This document shows, piece after piece, positions 36,641 through 45,756 of a stretch of 64,000 nt of DNA (its first letter is position 1; the number at the start of each line of letters is the position of its first letter). The notes below the pieces were generated by a model. The model searched no databases. It saw nothing but the letters and a program-made list of their open reading frames with translations, and was not told the DNA's origin. Origin of the DNA: Microbacterium gorillae (GTDB lineage Bacteria > Actinomycetota > Actinomycetes > Actinomycetales > Microbacteriaceae); assembly GCF_000826185.2 (NCBI RefSeq), contig NZ_LN648875.1, forward strand, positions 1,664,297-1,728,296. The letters run 5' to 3'. Position numbers and translations under genes: made by a program.

Positions 36641-37125
36641 AGCGGACGACCGTCGGTGTGCTGCTGATCGCGGTGGTCTTGGGCCTCGGCGTGGGCTTCG
36701 GCATCGACCTGGTGCTGACCACGATGGCTCGCCCCACCTTCCTCCCGGATTGGCTGCTCCCCATCGCTCAGGTCGTGATCGCCGCGGCGGTGCTGCTGTT
36801 CGCGTGGCCGATCAGACGATCCGTCCGGAACCCGGATGCTCCGCGGGTCGATCCGTTCCGCGCGTTGCGCACGGCCGTTCTCGCGCGCGCGTCGAGCATG
36901 CTCGGCGCCGTCCTCGGCGGGTTCGCCGGTGGCCTGTTGATCTTCGTACTGACCCGTCCGGTGCAGCCCCGGGTAGGCTCGATCGCAGTCATCATCGTGT
37001 CCCTCGTCGCCAGCGTCGTGCTGGTGGTGGCGGCCCTGGTGGCTGAATATTTCTGCACCCTGCCGAAGGATGACGATGACGATCCCAGCGGACTCGACGG
37101 ACCCGAAGCCCCAGCCCACCACTGA
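36637..37125 (+). CDS. DUF3180 membrane protein
   Basis: 162 aa with four transmembrane helices (GVLLIAVVLGLGVGFGIDLV first) and an acidic tail (KDDDDDPSG). DUF3180 proteins almost always follow folK in actinobacteria. Role unknown. GTG start overlaps the folK stop. Its 3' end overlaps the next gene by more than 50 bases in another frame. Confidence 0.85.
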   Translation: MKRTTVGVLLIAVVLGLGVGFGIDLVLTTMARPTFLPDWLLPIAQVVIAAAVLLFAWPIRRSVRNPDAPRVDPFRALRTAVLARASSMLGAVLGGFAGGLLIFVLTRPVQPRVGSIAVIIVSLVASVVLVVAALVAEYFCTLPKDDDDDPSGLDGPEAPAHH

Positions 37126-37651
37126 CGTGCTGGACGCGGGCACGTACCCGCGCCTGAAGGAGCCCCACAGCCCGAACCGTCTGGAACTGGACGGCCGCTG
37201 GCACCAGATCTCGAAGAACTACGTCATCGTGCAGTTCATCAGCGAGGGCGCGCTTCTGCTCGTCGTCCTCGCCGCGGCGCTCGTGCTGTGGCTCGGCTTC
37301 GGGCAGTGGTGGGCGCTCATTCCGGGCGTGATCATCGTGGTCGCGCTGCTGTGGACGCTCATCATCCTGCCGCGCCAGGCTCGCGCTTACGGCTACATGC
37401 TCCGCGAGGACGACATCGTCTTCCGCCGCGGGATTCTCTGGCAGCGCATGGTCGCGGTGCCCTACGGCCGCATGCAGCTCGTCGACGTCACCCATGGTCC
37501 GCTCGATCGTGGTTTCGGCATCGCGCAGCTCAAGCTCGTGACCGCCGCGGCATCCTCCGGCGCGACGATCCCCGGGCTGACCCAGGCCGGCGCGGAACAG
37601 CTGCGTGACACGCTCATCGCGGTCGCCGAGTCGCGACGGACGGGCCTGTGA
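37070..37651 (+). CDS. PH domain membrane protein (YdbS-like)
   Basis: 193 aa. Two transmembrane helices in a hairpin (about 55-100: LLLVVLAAALVLWLGF and WALIPGVIIVVALLWTLIIL), then a bacterial PH domain type 2 (about 100-190) with YGYMLREDDIVFRRGILWQR and YGRMQLVDVTHGPLDRGFG. In Firmicutes the YdbS/YdbT pair is linked to resistance to some antimicrobial peptides. ATG 37070 or 37076; both lie inside the end of the DUF3180 gene. Coupled to the next PH gene (GTGA). Confidence 0.84.
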   Translation: MTMTIPADSTDPKPQPTTDVLDAGTYPRLKEPHSPNRLELDGRWHQISKNYVIVQFISEGALLLVVLAAALVLWLGFGQWWALIPGVIIVVALLWTLIILPRQARAYGYMLREDDIVFRRGILWQRMVAVPYGRMQLVDVTHGPLDRGFGIAQLKLVTAAASSGATIPGLTQAGAEQLRDTLIAVAESRRTGL

Positions 37652-39690
37652 GCTTCCCCGCTTCCCCGCCGCCGACCGGGCCCGGTTTCTCCGGTCCGGC
37701 CGGCCCGCGCGCTCTCCAGCCGACACCGACGACCGACCTCAGCGACGGCGAATGGCACCGGATGCACCCGGCCACCCCGCTGCTGAAGGGCGGACTGGTC
37801 CTGCTGGTGGTCATCGGTTACCTGATCGCGAACCTCCGCGAGCGGCTGATCGACATCTTCCTTCCTGAGCAGGCCCGCGGTTACAGCGGCGAGGGCGACC
37901 CCCTGGACTGGATCGTCGCGAACAACCTGGTCTTCCTCGCGATCGTCGCGGTCCTCGTGGTCGTGCTCATCGTGGTCGGTGTGATGTTCCTGAGCTGGCG
38001 CTTCCACACCTTCCGCATCACCGCGACGGACGTCGAAGTCCGCAAGGGTGTGATCTTCCGCTCGCAGCGGCGTGCACCGCTGGACCGGGTGCAGGGCGTG
38101 AACCTCACGCGTCCGTTCGTCGCGCGCCTCGTGGGGCTGGCCAAGCTCGAAGTCGTCGGCGCAGGTGCGGACGCGAACGTGCCGCTGGAGTACCTCAGCA
38201 CCCGCAACGCGGAGAAGGTCCGCACCGACATCCTGCGTCGCGCGTCCGGGCTCAAGCAGGCCCGAGCGGCGGCGATCGACGCCGCGAACGGCGTGCCGCC
38301 GGCTCAGCGGGCGACGCTGACCGCGCGCACCGAGCACCTCCTGCAGGACTTCGCGGACGGTGCGACCGGGCTGGTGCTCGGGGCCGAGGACCCGGTCGCC
38401 GAGCCGGCGAGCGTCGTGCACATCCCGTTCGGGCGCATGCTCGCGTCCCACCTGGTCAGCCCGTCCACGGTGATCCTCCTGATCTACGTCGTCGGCATGA
38501 TCATCGGCGCGTTCTTCGAGCCGTTCCTCCTCGTGGGTCTGATCCCGGCGATCTTCGCTTTCGGTGCGTTCTACATCAAGTCGCTGATGAAGGTCCTGCG
38601 CTACTCGATCGCGCCGACGCCGGACGGTCTGCGGGTGACGTTCGGTCTGACCACGACGATCACCGAGATCATCCCGCCCGGCCGCATCCACGCCGCCGAG
38701 GTCACGCAGTCCATCGCGTGGCGACCGTTCGGCTGGTACTCGCTGCGGATCAACCGGATGAACGGCAAGAGCGCCACCGCCCAGGGCCAGAACGATCCCT
38801 TCACGACGCTTCTGCCGGTGGGTACGCGCGCCGACGTCGTCCGAGTGCTCGGGCTGGTCTTCCCGACGGTCCACCCGGCTGACCTCGAGGGCATGCTCGA
38901 CCAGGGGGTCAACGGCCCGCGCCCGGGCGACCCGTTCACCACGTCGCCGGGCCGCGCCTGGTGGGTGCACCCGCTGATGTGGCGCCGCAACGGCGCGCTG
39001 CTGACGCCGAATTTCCTCCTGCTGCGCCGCGGACTGCTCTGGCACCGCCTCGCCCTGATCCCGCTCGCGCGGATCCAGAGCACCGGAATCAGGCAGGGGT
39101 GGCTCGCGCGCTTGACCCGGCTGGCGTCGCTGCAAGCGCACGTCATCCCCGGTGTCGTTCGCGGCGACATCGAGGGTCTGGCGCGCGACGATGCGCAACG
39201 GCTGTTCGCGGACGTCGAACGGGCCGCGCTCGATGCCGCGCGCGATGACCGTTCGCACCGCTGGGCGGAAGGGGATCCGGTTCCGGCGCCGCAGTGGGGC
39301 CCGGAGTCGATCGCGATCGGTGTGCCCGCACCCGCCGAAGGATTCGCGCCCGTGCCCGCCGATGGAGGATTCGCGCCCGCACCTCCTTCGGTCTCGCATG
39401 CCCCGGCTCCCGCGCCCCCGGCTGTGCCCGTCGCGCCCCCGGCTGTGCCCGTCGCGCCCCCGGCTGCGTCCGGCCCGCCCCCGCCGGGGCGGGGCCCCCG
39501 GCGCGCGCCGCCCGCCCGGCGCCCCCGGCCCCCCCCCCCCCCGCCCCTGACCCCGCCGGCCCTGCCGCAGCCGGAGCCGCCCGTGACGAGCGCGGCTGCA
39601 CCGGCGCCCGACCCGGTGGACGATGAGCTCCTGGCCTCGCTCGGGTTCGAGTCCGATGTCCCGGGGAACGACCCGGAGGAACGCCTGTGA
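37648..39690 (+). CDS. PH domain membrane protein (YdbT-like) with Pro-rich tail
   Basis: 680 aa. Four transmembrane helices and at least three type-2 PH segments (for example WRFHTFRITATDVEVRKGVI, and RNGALLTPNFLLLRRGLLWH near 450). The C-terminal 130 residues are Pro/Ala-rich with tandem 21-base units (APPAVPV) near 39411-39470, followed by a strange Arg/Pro stretch and a run of 14 C at 39529-39542. The frame stays open, but this part may be misread. GTG start overlaps the gene before, and the stop overlaps the gene after. Confidence 0.83.
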   Translation: MSFPASPPPTGPGFSGPAGPRALQPTPTTDLSDGEWHRMHPATPLLKGGLVLLVVIGYLIANLRERLIDIFLPEQARGYSGEGDPLDWIVANNLVFLAIVAVLVVVLIVVGVMFLSWRFHTFRITATDVEVRKGVIFRSQRRAPLDRVQGVNLTRPFVARLVGLAKLEVVGAGADANVPLEYLSTRNAEKVRTDILRRASGLKQARAAAIDAANGVPPAQRATLTARTEHLLQDFADGATGLVLGAEDPVAEPASVVHIPFGRMLASHLVSPSTVILLIYVVGMIIGAFFEPFLLVGLIPAIFAFGAFYIKSLMKVLRYSIAPTPDGLRVTFGLTTTITEIIPPGRIHAAEVTQSIAWRPFGWYSLRINRMNGKSATAQGQNDPFTTLLPVGTRADVVRVLGLVFPTVHPADLEGMLDQGVNGPRPGDPFTTSPGRAWWVHPLMWRRNGALLTPNFLLLRRGLLWHRLALIPLARIQSTGIRQGWLARLTRLASLQAHVIPGVVRGDIEGLARDDAQRLFADVERAALDAARDDRSHRWAEGDPVPAPQWGPESIAIGVPAPAEGFAPVPADGGFAPAPPSVSHAPAPAPPAVPVAPPAVPVAPPAASGPPPPGRGPRRAPPARRPRPPPPPPLTPPALPQPEPPVTSAAAPAPDPVDDELLASLGFESDVPGNDPEERL

Positions 39691-40391
39691 CGCGGGACGG
39701 ACGGCTCGGCATCGGCGTGATCGGTGCCGGACAGGTGGGACCGGTCGTGGCGGCCGCCCTCGCCGGTGCCGGACACGCCATCGTCGGCATCACCCCCGGG
39801 AGCGATCCGGACCGGGTGGCGGCGATGCTCCCCGACGTTCCGCACCTGGACGCGGTCGAGGTCGCCCGCCGCAGTGAGCTCGTCATCATCGCTGTGCCCA
39901 CCGCCGAGCTGTCCGGGCTGATCTCCGGCCTCGCGTCGGTGAACGCCTGGCAGATGGGTCAGCTCGTGATGCACACGGACCCGGCGTTCGGTGTCGAGGT
40001 GTTCGCCCCGGCTCGCGCGCTCGGGATCATCCCGCTGGCAGTGCATCCGGCGATCACCTTCACCGGAACCAGTATCGACCTGCGCCAACTCCCCGGCTCC
40101 TACGCCGCGGTGACCGCACCCGGTCCGGTGCAGCCGATCGCGCAGGCGCTGGCCGTCGAGATGGGATGCGAGCCCGTCATCATCGCGGAGGAGGACCGGC
40201 CGGCGTACGCGGAGGCCGTCGCGACGATCGCGACCTTCTCCGCCGCGGTGGTCCGGCAGTCCGCGGACCTCCTGCGCGACATCGGGATCGAGAATCCCGG
40301 CGGATACCTCTCCGCGCTCGCCCGTTCCACGGTGGACCGAGCCCTCACCGAGGCAGGCCGGACCGATCCGGACCTGGATGGCCTGGTCTGA
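39687..40391 (+). CDS. Rossmann-fold / DUF2520 domain protein
   Basis: 234 aa. The N-terminal nucleotide-binding fold has GVIGAGQVGPVVAAALAGAG (residues about 9-28) and LVIIAVPTAELSGL. The C-terminal DUF2520-like helical region includes HPAITFTGTSIDLRQL and ATFSAAVVRQSADLL. Related to 6-phosphogluconate/ketopantoate reductase-like proteins. In many actinobacteria this gene is followed by panC and panD before lysS; here lysS follows directly. Function unproven. Confidence 0.82.
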   Translation: MTRDGRLGIGVIGAGQVGPVVAAALAGAGHAIVGITPGSDPDRVAAMLPDVPHLDAVEVARRSELVIIAVPTAELSGLISGLASVNAWQMGQLVMHTDPAFGVEVFAPARALGIIPLAVHPAITFTGTSIDLRQLPGSYAAVTAPGPVQPIAQALAVEMGCEPVIIAEEDRPAYAEAVATIATFSAAVVRQSADLLRDIGIENPGGYLSALARSTVDRALTEAGRTDPDLDGLV

Positions 40392-40495
40392 CGCCGGACG
40401 CGGTCGGGTCGCTGAAGGCCGGTCCGGATCGGTGGCGTCAGTGCCGCCGCGACGGCTCGGTAGACTGGTCTGGACTTTTTCCGAGGAGCCCCCAG

Positions 40496-42019
40496 ATGTC
40501 TGAAACCCCGTCCGCCGCGCCTGATGAACCGACCGAGGAGGAGGTCTTCGAGCAGAAGGCCGTCCGCCTGGCCAAGCGCGCGAAGCTGATCGAGGAGCGC
40601 ACGTCTCCCGCCGGCGGGGCGTACCCGGTGTCCGTGCCGGTGACGACGACGATCGGTGCCCTGCGCGCCGAGTACGGCGAGCTCGAGGCCGGTGCCGAGA
40701 CGGGCGTCACCGCCGGCGTCGCCGGACGCATCGTGTTCAGCCGCAACACCGGCAAGCTGTGCTTCGCGACGCTGCAGTCCGGTGAGGGTGCGCGCATCCA
40801 GGCGATGGTCTCGCTGGCGAACGTCGGCGAGGACTCGCTCGCGGCGTGGAAGGAACTCGTCGACCTGGGTGACCACGTCTTCGTCTCCGGTGAGGTGATC
40901 TCCTCCCGTCGCGGTGAGCTGTCCATCATGGTCACCGAGTGGCAGATCGCGGCGAAGGCCGTCCTGCCGCTGCCGAACATGTACTCCGAGCTGAACGAGG
41001 AGACGCGCGTCCGCAGCCGCTTCCTCGACCTGATCGTGCGCGACAAGGCCCGCGAGAACGTCATCGCCCGCGCCAAGGTCAACGCGAGCCTGCGACAGAC
41101 CTTCGCGAACCATGACTTCGTCGAGGTCGAGACCCCGATGCTGCAGGTGCAGCACGGTGGCGCGTCGGCCCGTCCGTTCGTGACCCACTCGAACGCCTTC
41201 GACACCGAGCTGTACCTCCGCATCGCTCCCGAGCTGTACCTCAAGCGCGCGGTCGTCGGTGGTCTCGAGCGCGTGTTCGAGATCAACCGCAACTTCCGCA
41301 ACGAGGGCGCAGACTCCACCCACAGCCCGGAGTTCGCGATGCTCGAGGCCTACATGGCCTACAGCGACTACAACGGCATCGCCGACCTCACCCAGGAGAT
41401 GGTGCAGAACGCCGCCGTCGCCGTCTCGGGATCGACCGTGGTGACCTGGGCCGATGGCACCGAGTACGACCTCGGTGGCCAGTGGGACCGCATCTCGATG
41501 TACGACTCGCTCTCCGCCGCCGCCGGCGTCGCGATCACCCCGCAGACCCCGGTCGCGGATCTGAAGGAGCTCGCCGACAAGGAGGGCGTCGAGGTCCCGG
41601 AGAAGGTCGCCACGCACGGCAAGTACGTCGAAGAGCTCTGGGAGCACTTCGTCAAGGGCGACCTTGTGCGCCCGACGTTCGTGATGGACTTCCCGGTCGA
41701 CACCTCGCCGCTCGTGCGCGAGCACCGGACGATCCCAGGCGTCGTGGAGAAGTGGGACCTCTACATCCGCGGCTTCGAACTCGGCACCGGCTACTCCGAG
41801 CTCATCGACCCCGTCATCCAGCGCGAACGCTTCATCGAGCAGGCGAAGCTCGCCGCGAAGGGCGACGTCGAGGCGATGAACGTCGACGAGGAGTTCCTGC
41901 GCGCGCTCGAGCACGCCATGCCGCCGACCGGTGGCATGGGCATGGGCATCGACCGCCTGCTGATGGCGATCACCGGCCTCGGCATCCGCGAGACGATCCT
42001 CTTCCCGCTGGTGAAGTAA
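40496..42019 (+). CDS. lysS: Lysyl-tRNA synthetase (class II)
   Basis: 507 aa. The N-terminal OB-fold anticodon domain (about 60-170) contains GRIVFSRNTGKLCFATLQ. The class II core has motif 1 in VEVETPMLQ, motif 2 in VFEINRNFRNEG and motif 3 in PTGGMGMGIDRLLM. Substrate residues are in YTE-like HSPEFAMLEAYMAY. ATG 40496 follows CCGAGGAG; a TAGACT -10 lies at 40461-40466. It converges with the acyltransferase gene, with only 9 bases between the stops. Confidence 0.97.
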   Translation: MSETPSAAPDEPTEEEVFEQKAVRLAKRAKLIEERTSPAGGAYPVSVPVTTTIGALRAEYGELEAGAETGVTAGVAGRIVFSRNTGKLCFATLQSGEGARIQAMVSLANVGEDSLAAWKELVDLGDHVFVSGEVISSRRGELSIMVTEWQIAAKAVLPLPNMYSELNEETRVRSRFLDLIVRDKARENVIARAKVNASLRQTFANHDFVEVETPMLQVQHGGASARPFVTHSNAFDTELYLRIAPELYLKRAVVGGLERVFEINRNFRNEGADSTHSPEFAMLEAYMAYSDYNGIADLTQEMVQNAAVAVSGSTVVTWADGTEYDLGGQWDRISMYDSLSAAAGVAITPQTPVADLKELADKEGVEVPEKVATHGKYVEELWEHFVKGDLVRPTFVMDFPVDTSPLVREHRTIPGVVEKWDLYIRGFELGTGYSELIDPVIQRERFIEQAKLAAKGDVEAMNVDEEFLRALEHAMPPTGGMGMGIDRLLMAITGLGIRETILFPLVK

Positions 42020-42028
42020 CCCGGAGTC

Positions 42029-42730
42029 TCAGGCGTCCGCGCTGGAGGCGTTCGTCGAGTCCGCGCGGTCCTGACCGGTCAGGGCGGCGATCGCGTCCAT
42101 GATGCGTTCCGTCGCGAGGCGTCGTGCGCGGCCGGTGGGGAGGTCCGCGAGGTCGGACAGATCCAGGGGGGCGCCGAAGCGCACTTCGGGGCGGCCGCGG
42201 CCGAGGAGCCACCCGAATGGCACCAGCCGGTCCGTGCCGATGACGCCGACCGGAACCACCGTGGCGCCGGTCTCCAGAGCCATCCACGCGGCACCGGTCT
42301 TGCCGCGGTACAGCCGTCCGTCCCGCGATCGTGTGCCCTCCGGGAACACGGCGAAGACGCTGCCGGAGCGGAGGATGTCGCGCCCGGCATCGAGCGCGGC
42401 CTGCGCGGCGTGACCGGCGGTGCGCAGCACCGGAACCGCGCCGATCGAGGTGAAGAACCATCGCGAGACGCGGCCGCGCAGCCCGGTCCCGGTGAAGAAG
42501 CTCGACTTGGTCAGGAACTGCACCGGACGGGAGGCCGCGACCGGGATGAACACCGTGTCCCACCCGGACAGGTGGTTGGCGGCGAGCAGGACGGCGCCGG
42601 TGCGGGGGAGGGCGGTCCGCCCGGTCCGTCGGGCGCGGAACAGAATCGCGAACAGGGGACGCAGTACGGCCCGACCGACGAAGTAGACACCACCGGGTCG
42701 CGCGACCGGTCGGGTCGGGGAGTCGCTCAT
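42029..42730 (-). CDS. 1-acyl-sn-glycerol-3-phosphate acyltransferase (PlsC-like)
   Basis: 233 aa. The acyltransferase box NHLSGWD (HxxxxD) and the glycerol-phosphate site VFPEGTRSRDGRL are present, spaced as in PlsC. One hydrophobic segment lies near residues 18-30. It makes phosphatidic acid from lysophosphatidic acid at the inner membrane. A TACGAT -10-like box sits 6 bases before ATG 42730, suggesting a leaderless mRNA. Confidence 0.88.
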   Translation of the reverse strand: MSDSPTRPVARPGGVYFVGRAVLRPLFAILFRARRTGRTALPRTGAVLLAANHLSGWDTVFIPVAASRPVQFLTKSSFFTGTGLRGRVSRWFFTSIGAVPVLRTAGHAAQAALDAGRDILRSGSVFAVFPEGTRSRDGRLYRGKTGAAWMALETGATVVPVGVIGTDRLVPFGWLLGRGRPEVRFGAPLDLSDLADLPTGRARRLATERIMDAIAALTGQDRADSTNASSADA

Positions 42731-42767
42731 CCCACGATCGTAGGCCGTCGCCCGCGGAGGGATGACC

Positions 42768-43877
42768 TCACTCCGCGGGCGCGAGGAAGGCCCAGGCCGG
42801 GAGGTGACCGGCGGTCGCGAGATCGCGAACGATGCGTGCGAGTCCGTGGTTCGCGTCGCAGCGCTGGGCCCCGCGTGCGTACGCGTCGGCATGGGTGCCG
42901 CGGCCCAGGGCCCACGACAGCCAGGCCGCGCAGGCGAGCGCGGCCGCGCGATATCGTCCGGACGTCGCTGCGGCCCCGTGTCGAACCAGAGCGAGCGCGC
43001 GCTCCAGCCGTTCCGGATTCGGACGCGGGCCCTCTCCGGCCAGGAAGAGCTCCTCCGTCGGATAGGTGCGATCGTCCTCCCACTGCAGCTGCGCATCCCA
43101 CGCCCGTCGACCCGCAGCGGGGCCGTGACACCAGTGCGCGAGGGCGACGTCGCGGAGTCCCGGCAGGGCCAGGCTCCACAGCAGGAGCGCGAGCCGGTGC
43201 GGCTCGATCGTGGCCGGATCGGCCTCCAGCAGTTCTTCCCAGAGCACGCCCGTCTCATCCAGGGCGGTCAGCGCGGTCAGTGCCTCGGGGTCCGCGCCGT
43301 CGACCGCGCCACGTCGCCCGTGCCCGCCGCGCTGGAGGACCACCAGGGTGTCCTCCAGCGCGATCAGCGCGGCACGCACGGCGTCGCGTCGCTGAGCACC
43401 GGTGCGCGGCAGTCGAGTCCCGGCCGCCTGGGATGCCACCGGGGCGGGCAACGTGGCGCGGACCTGCCGGATGTCGGTGAGTGCGCCCTCGTCGCCGGGA
43501 CCCGCGCCATCGCGGCGCCATCCGTCCCGCGCGACCACCAGCGCATCACGGATCTCCAAGCCGCAGGCGACTGCGCGGCCCCGCAACGCCGCGATGAGGT
43601 CCACCCCGGTGGGCGCTCCGGTCTCATCACGAAGGGCGTCGTCGGTGTACACGACGATCGCGACCGCGTCCGCGTCCTCGATGCGACAGACCGTGCCGAT
43701 CGCGGTCGCCGCGAAGGCATCCGATCGCGCCGGAGGCAGATCGAAACGCAGCAGCCCGACCGTGCGACGGTCGTGGAACGGCACCAGCACGACGCTGCGG
43801 CGGGGGGTGTACCCCGCGAGGTGGGGGATCAGGGAGAGGAAGTCGGCGGCGGAAGCGGCGCGGATGATCGTGGTCAT
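42768..43877 (-). CDS. DUF4192 family protein
   Basis: 369 aa from MTTIIRAASAADFLSLIPHL. The N-terminal part, HLAGYTPRRSVVLVPF and LRFDLPP, and the C-terminal AACAAWLSWALGRGTHADA are characteristic of DUF4192, an actinobacterial family of unknown function. Soluble, Ala/Arg-rich. A longer in-frame start at 43922 exists but adds an unlikely segment. Same strand as the plsC-like gene, 37 bases apart. Confidence 0.83.
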   Translation of the reverse strand: MTTIIRAASAADFLSLIPHLAGYTPRRSVVLVPFHDRRTVGLLRFDLPPARSDAFAATAIGTVCRIEDADAVAIVVYTDDALRDETGAPTGVDLIAALRGRAVACGLEIRDALVVARDGWRRDGAGPGDEGALTDIRQVRATLPAPVASQAAGTRLPRTGAQRRDAVRAALIALEDTLVVLQRGGHGRRGAVDGADPEALTALTALDETGVLWEELLEADPATIEPHRLALLLWSLALPGLRDVALAHWCHGPAAGRRAWDAQLQWEDDRTYPTEELFLAGEGPRPNPERLERALALVRHGAAATSGRYRAAALACAAWLSWALGRGTHADAYARGAQRCDANHGLARIVRDLATAGHLPAWAFLAPAE

Positions 43878-43996
43878 TCCGCCACGCTCGCAAAGCCGGG
43901 CGATGCGTCGCGCGTCACGCATGCATCGGTGAGCGACGGGGGCGCTGGGGAGGAACGGGGAGGTGGAACCCCAGGGAGGCGGCGTAGCATGAGGGA

Positions 43997-44179
43997 ATGG
44001 ATTTCTGGATCGCGGCGTTCTGGTCGATTCTTCCGACGGCAGCCGTGCTGGTGGTCTTCTTCCTGGTGCTGCGAGGCATCAATCGCGCTGACCGTACCGA
44101 GCGCCGGACGTACGCGCGCATCGAGGCGGAGGAACGCGCCAAGCGCGGGCTCACCGCCGCCTCCGATCCGGAGGGCTGA
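43997..44179 (+). CDS. Small single-span membrane protein
   Basis: 60 aa. One transmembrane helix (FWSILPTAAVLVVFFLVLRG) followed by a charged cytoplasmic helix (DRTERRTYARIEAEERAK). This small protein is often seen upstream of cardiolipin synthase in this family of bacteria. A TAGCAT box at 43985-43990 lies 6 bases before ATG, so a leaderless start is likely. Confidence 0.75.
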   Translation: MDFWIAAFWSILPTAAVLVVFFLVLRGINRADRTERRTYARIEAEERAKRGLTAASDPEG

Positions 44180-44229
44180 GCGCCCGTCGGTTCGTCGCGC
44201 GGCGTTGGGGGCGCACTAGTCTGGCGTGA

Positions 44230-45696
44230 ATGAGGGGAGGGCCGGTGGAGGTCACATTCTGGGTGGTCCTGGCCGTTCTCGTGGACCTCGCGATCCGTAT
44301 CGCCGCGATCATCATCGTTCCGCGCAACCGCCGCCCCACGGCCGCCATGGCCTGGCTGCTGGCGATCTACTTCATCCCCTACTTCGGCGTCTTCCTCTTC
44401 CTCATCATCGGCAACCCGCGACTGCCGCGCGCGCGTCGTCGCAAGCAGGAACTGGTCAACGAGTACATCCGGGACGCCAGCGTCCACCTCGTGGACGGCG
44501 CTCCGCGTGAGGGGCAGCCGGAATGGTTCACTTCGCTCGTGCGGATGAACCGCCGTCTCGGCGCCATGCCCTTGCTCGCCCACAACGACGCGCACCTGAT
44601 CGATGAGTACCAGCTGAGCCTGGACGAGATGGCCGCCGCCATCGACACGGCGAAGACCTACGTCCACATCGAGTTCTACATCTTCCAGCTCGACTCCTCC
44701 ACGGCACGGCTCTTCCAAGCGATGGCGGATGCGGTCGCCCGCGGCATCACCGTCCGGGTGCTGCTGGATCACTGGGCGAACCGCTGGAAGCCGAACTACC
44801 GGCGCACCCTGCGACGGCTCGACGAGATGGGCGCGAAGTGGCACCTGATGCTGCCCATGCAACCGCTCAAGGGCAAGATGCAGCGTCCGGACCTGCGCAA
44901 TCACCGCAAGCTGCTGGTGATCGACGGCGAGGTGGCCTACATGGGCTCGCAGAACGTGACCGACTCCAGCTACAACCTGAAGAAGAACATCAAGCGCGGC
45001 CTGCACTGGGTCGACCTCATGGTGCGCCTGGAAGGACCCGTGGTGTCCTCCGTCGAGGCGGTGTTCCTCACCGACTGGTTCAGCGAGACGGACGAGCTCG
45101 TCGTGGACGGCGGCCCCGCCATCGCGCAGGCGAGTGAGACCGGAGACCTGGACTGTCAGGTGGTGCCGTCCGGCCCCGGGTTCGAGGTCGAGAACAACCT
45201 GCGGCTGTTCGTCGCCCTGCTCTATGCCGCCCAGCACCGCATCGACATCATCAGCCCGTACTTCATCCCGGACGAGGCGCTCCTGCTCGCGATCACGTCC
45301 GCGGTCCAGCGGGGCGTCGCGGTCGAGCTGTTCGTGTCGGAGATCGGCGATCAGGCGATGGTGTGGCACGCGCAGCGCAGCTATTACGAAGCGCTGCTGA
45401 GGGCCGGCGTGCGGATCTGGCTGTACCGCAAGCCGTACATCCTGCACACCAAGGGCTTCACGATCGACGACGACGTCTCGGTCATCGGCTCGAGCAACAT
45501 GGACATGCGCTCGTTCGGTCTGAACCTCGAGATCTCCCTGCTGGTGCGCGACGCCGGTTTCGTCGATGAGATGCGCGAGGTCATGGAGAAGTACCGCGAC
45601 CTCAGCCGGGAGCTGACGATGCAGGAGTGGGAGAAGCAGCCCCTGCGCTCCACCGTGCTGGACAACCTGGCGCGTCTGACCTCCGCGCTGCAGTGA
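44230..45696 (+). CDS. cls: Cardiolipin synthase
   Basis: 488 aa. Two N-terminal helices (TFWVVLAVLVDLAIRIAAII and AMAWLLAIYFIPYFGVFLFL), then two phospholipase D HKD motifs: HRKLLVIDGEVAYMGSQN and HTKGFTIDDDVSVIGSSN. It joins two phosphatidylglycerols to cardiolipin. A TAGTCT box ends 7 bases before ATG 44230, so it is likely leaderless; a GTG five codons in is the alternative. Located near other phospholipid genes (plsC-like, lipid kinase). Confidence 0.93.
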   Translation: MRGGPVEVTFWVVLAVLVDLAIRIAAIIIVPRNRRPTAAMAWLLAIYFIPYFGVFLFLIIGNPRLPRARRRKQELVNEYIRDASVHLVDGAPREGQPEWFTSLVRMNRRLGAMPLLAHNDAHLIDEYQLSLDEMAAAIDTAKTYVHIEFYIFQLDSSTARLFQAMADAVARGITVRVLLDHWANRWKPNYRRTLRRLDEMGAKWHLMLPMQPLKGKMQRPDLRNHRKLLVIDGEVAYMGSQNVTDSSYNLKKNIKRGLHWVDLMVRLEGPVVSSVEAVFLTDWFSETDELVVDGGPAIAQASETGDLDCQVVPSGPGFEVENNLRLFVALLYAAQHRIDIISPYFIPDEALLLAITSAVQRGVAVELFVSEIGDQAMVWHAQRSYYEALLRAGVRIWLYRKPYILHTKGFTIDDDVSVIGSSNMDMRSFGLNLEISLLVRDAGFVDEMREVMEKYRDLSRELTMQEWEKQPLRSTVLDNLARLTSALQ

Positions 45697-45756
45697 CTCG
45701 GGTCCGCGCCTGAGCCGGGTGTGAGACGATTCGGGCGCTGCGCACACTTCTCGGGT

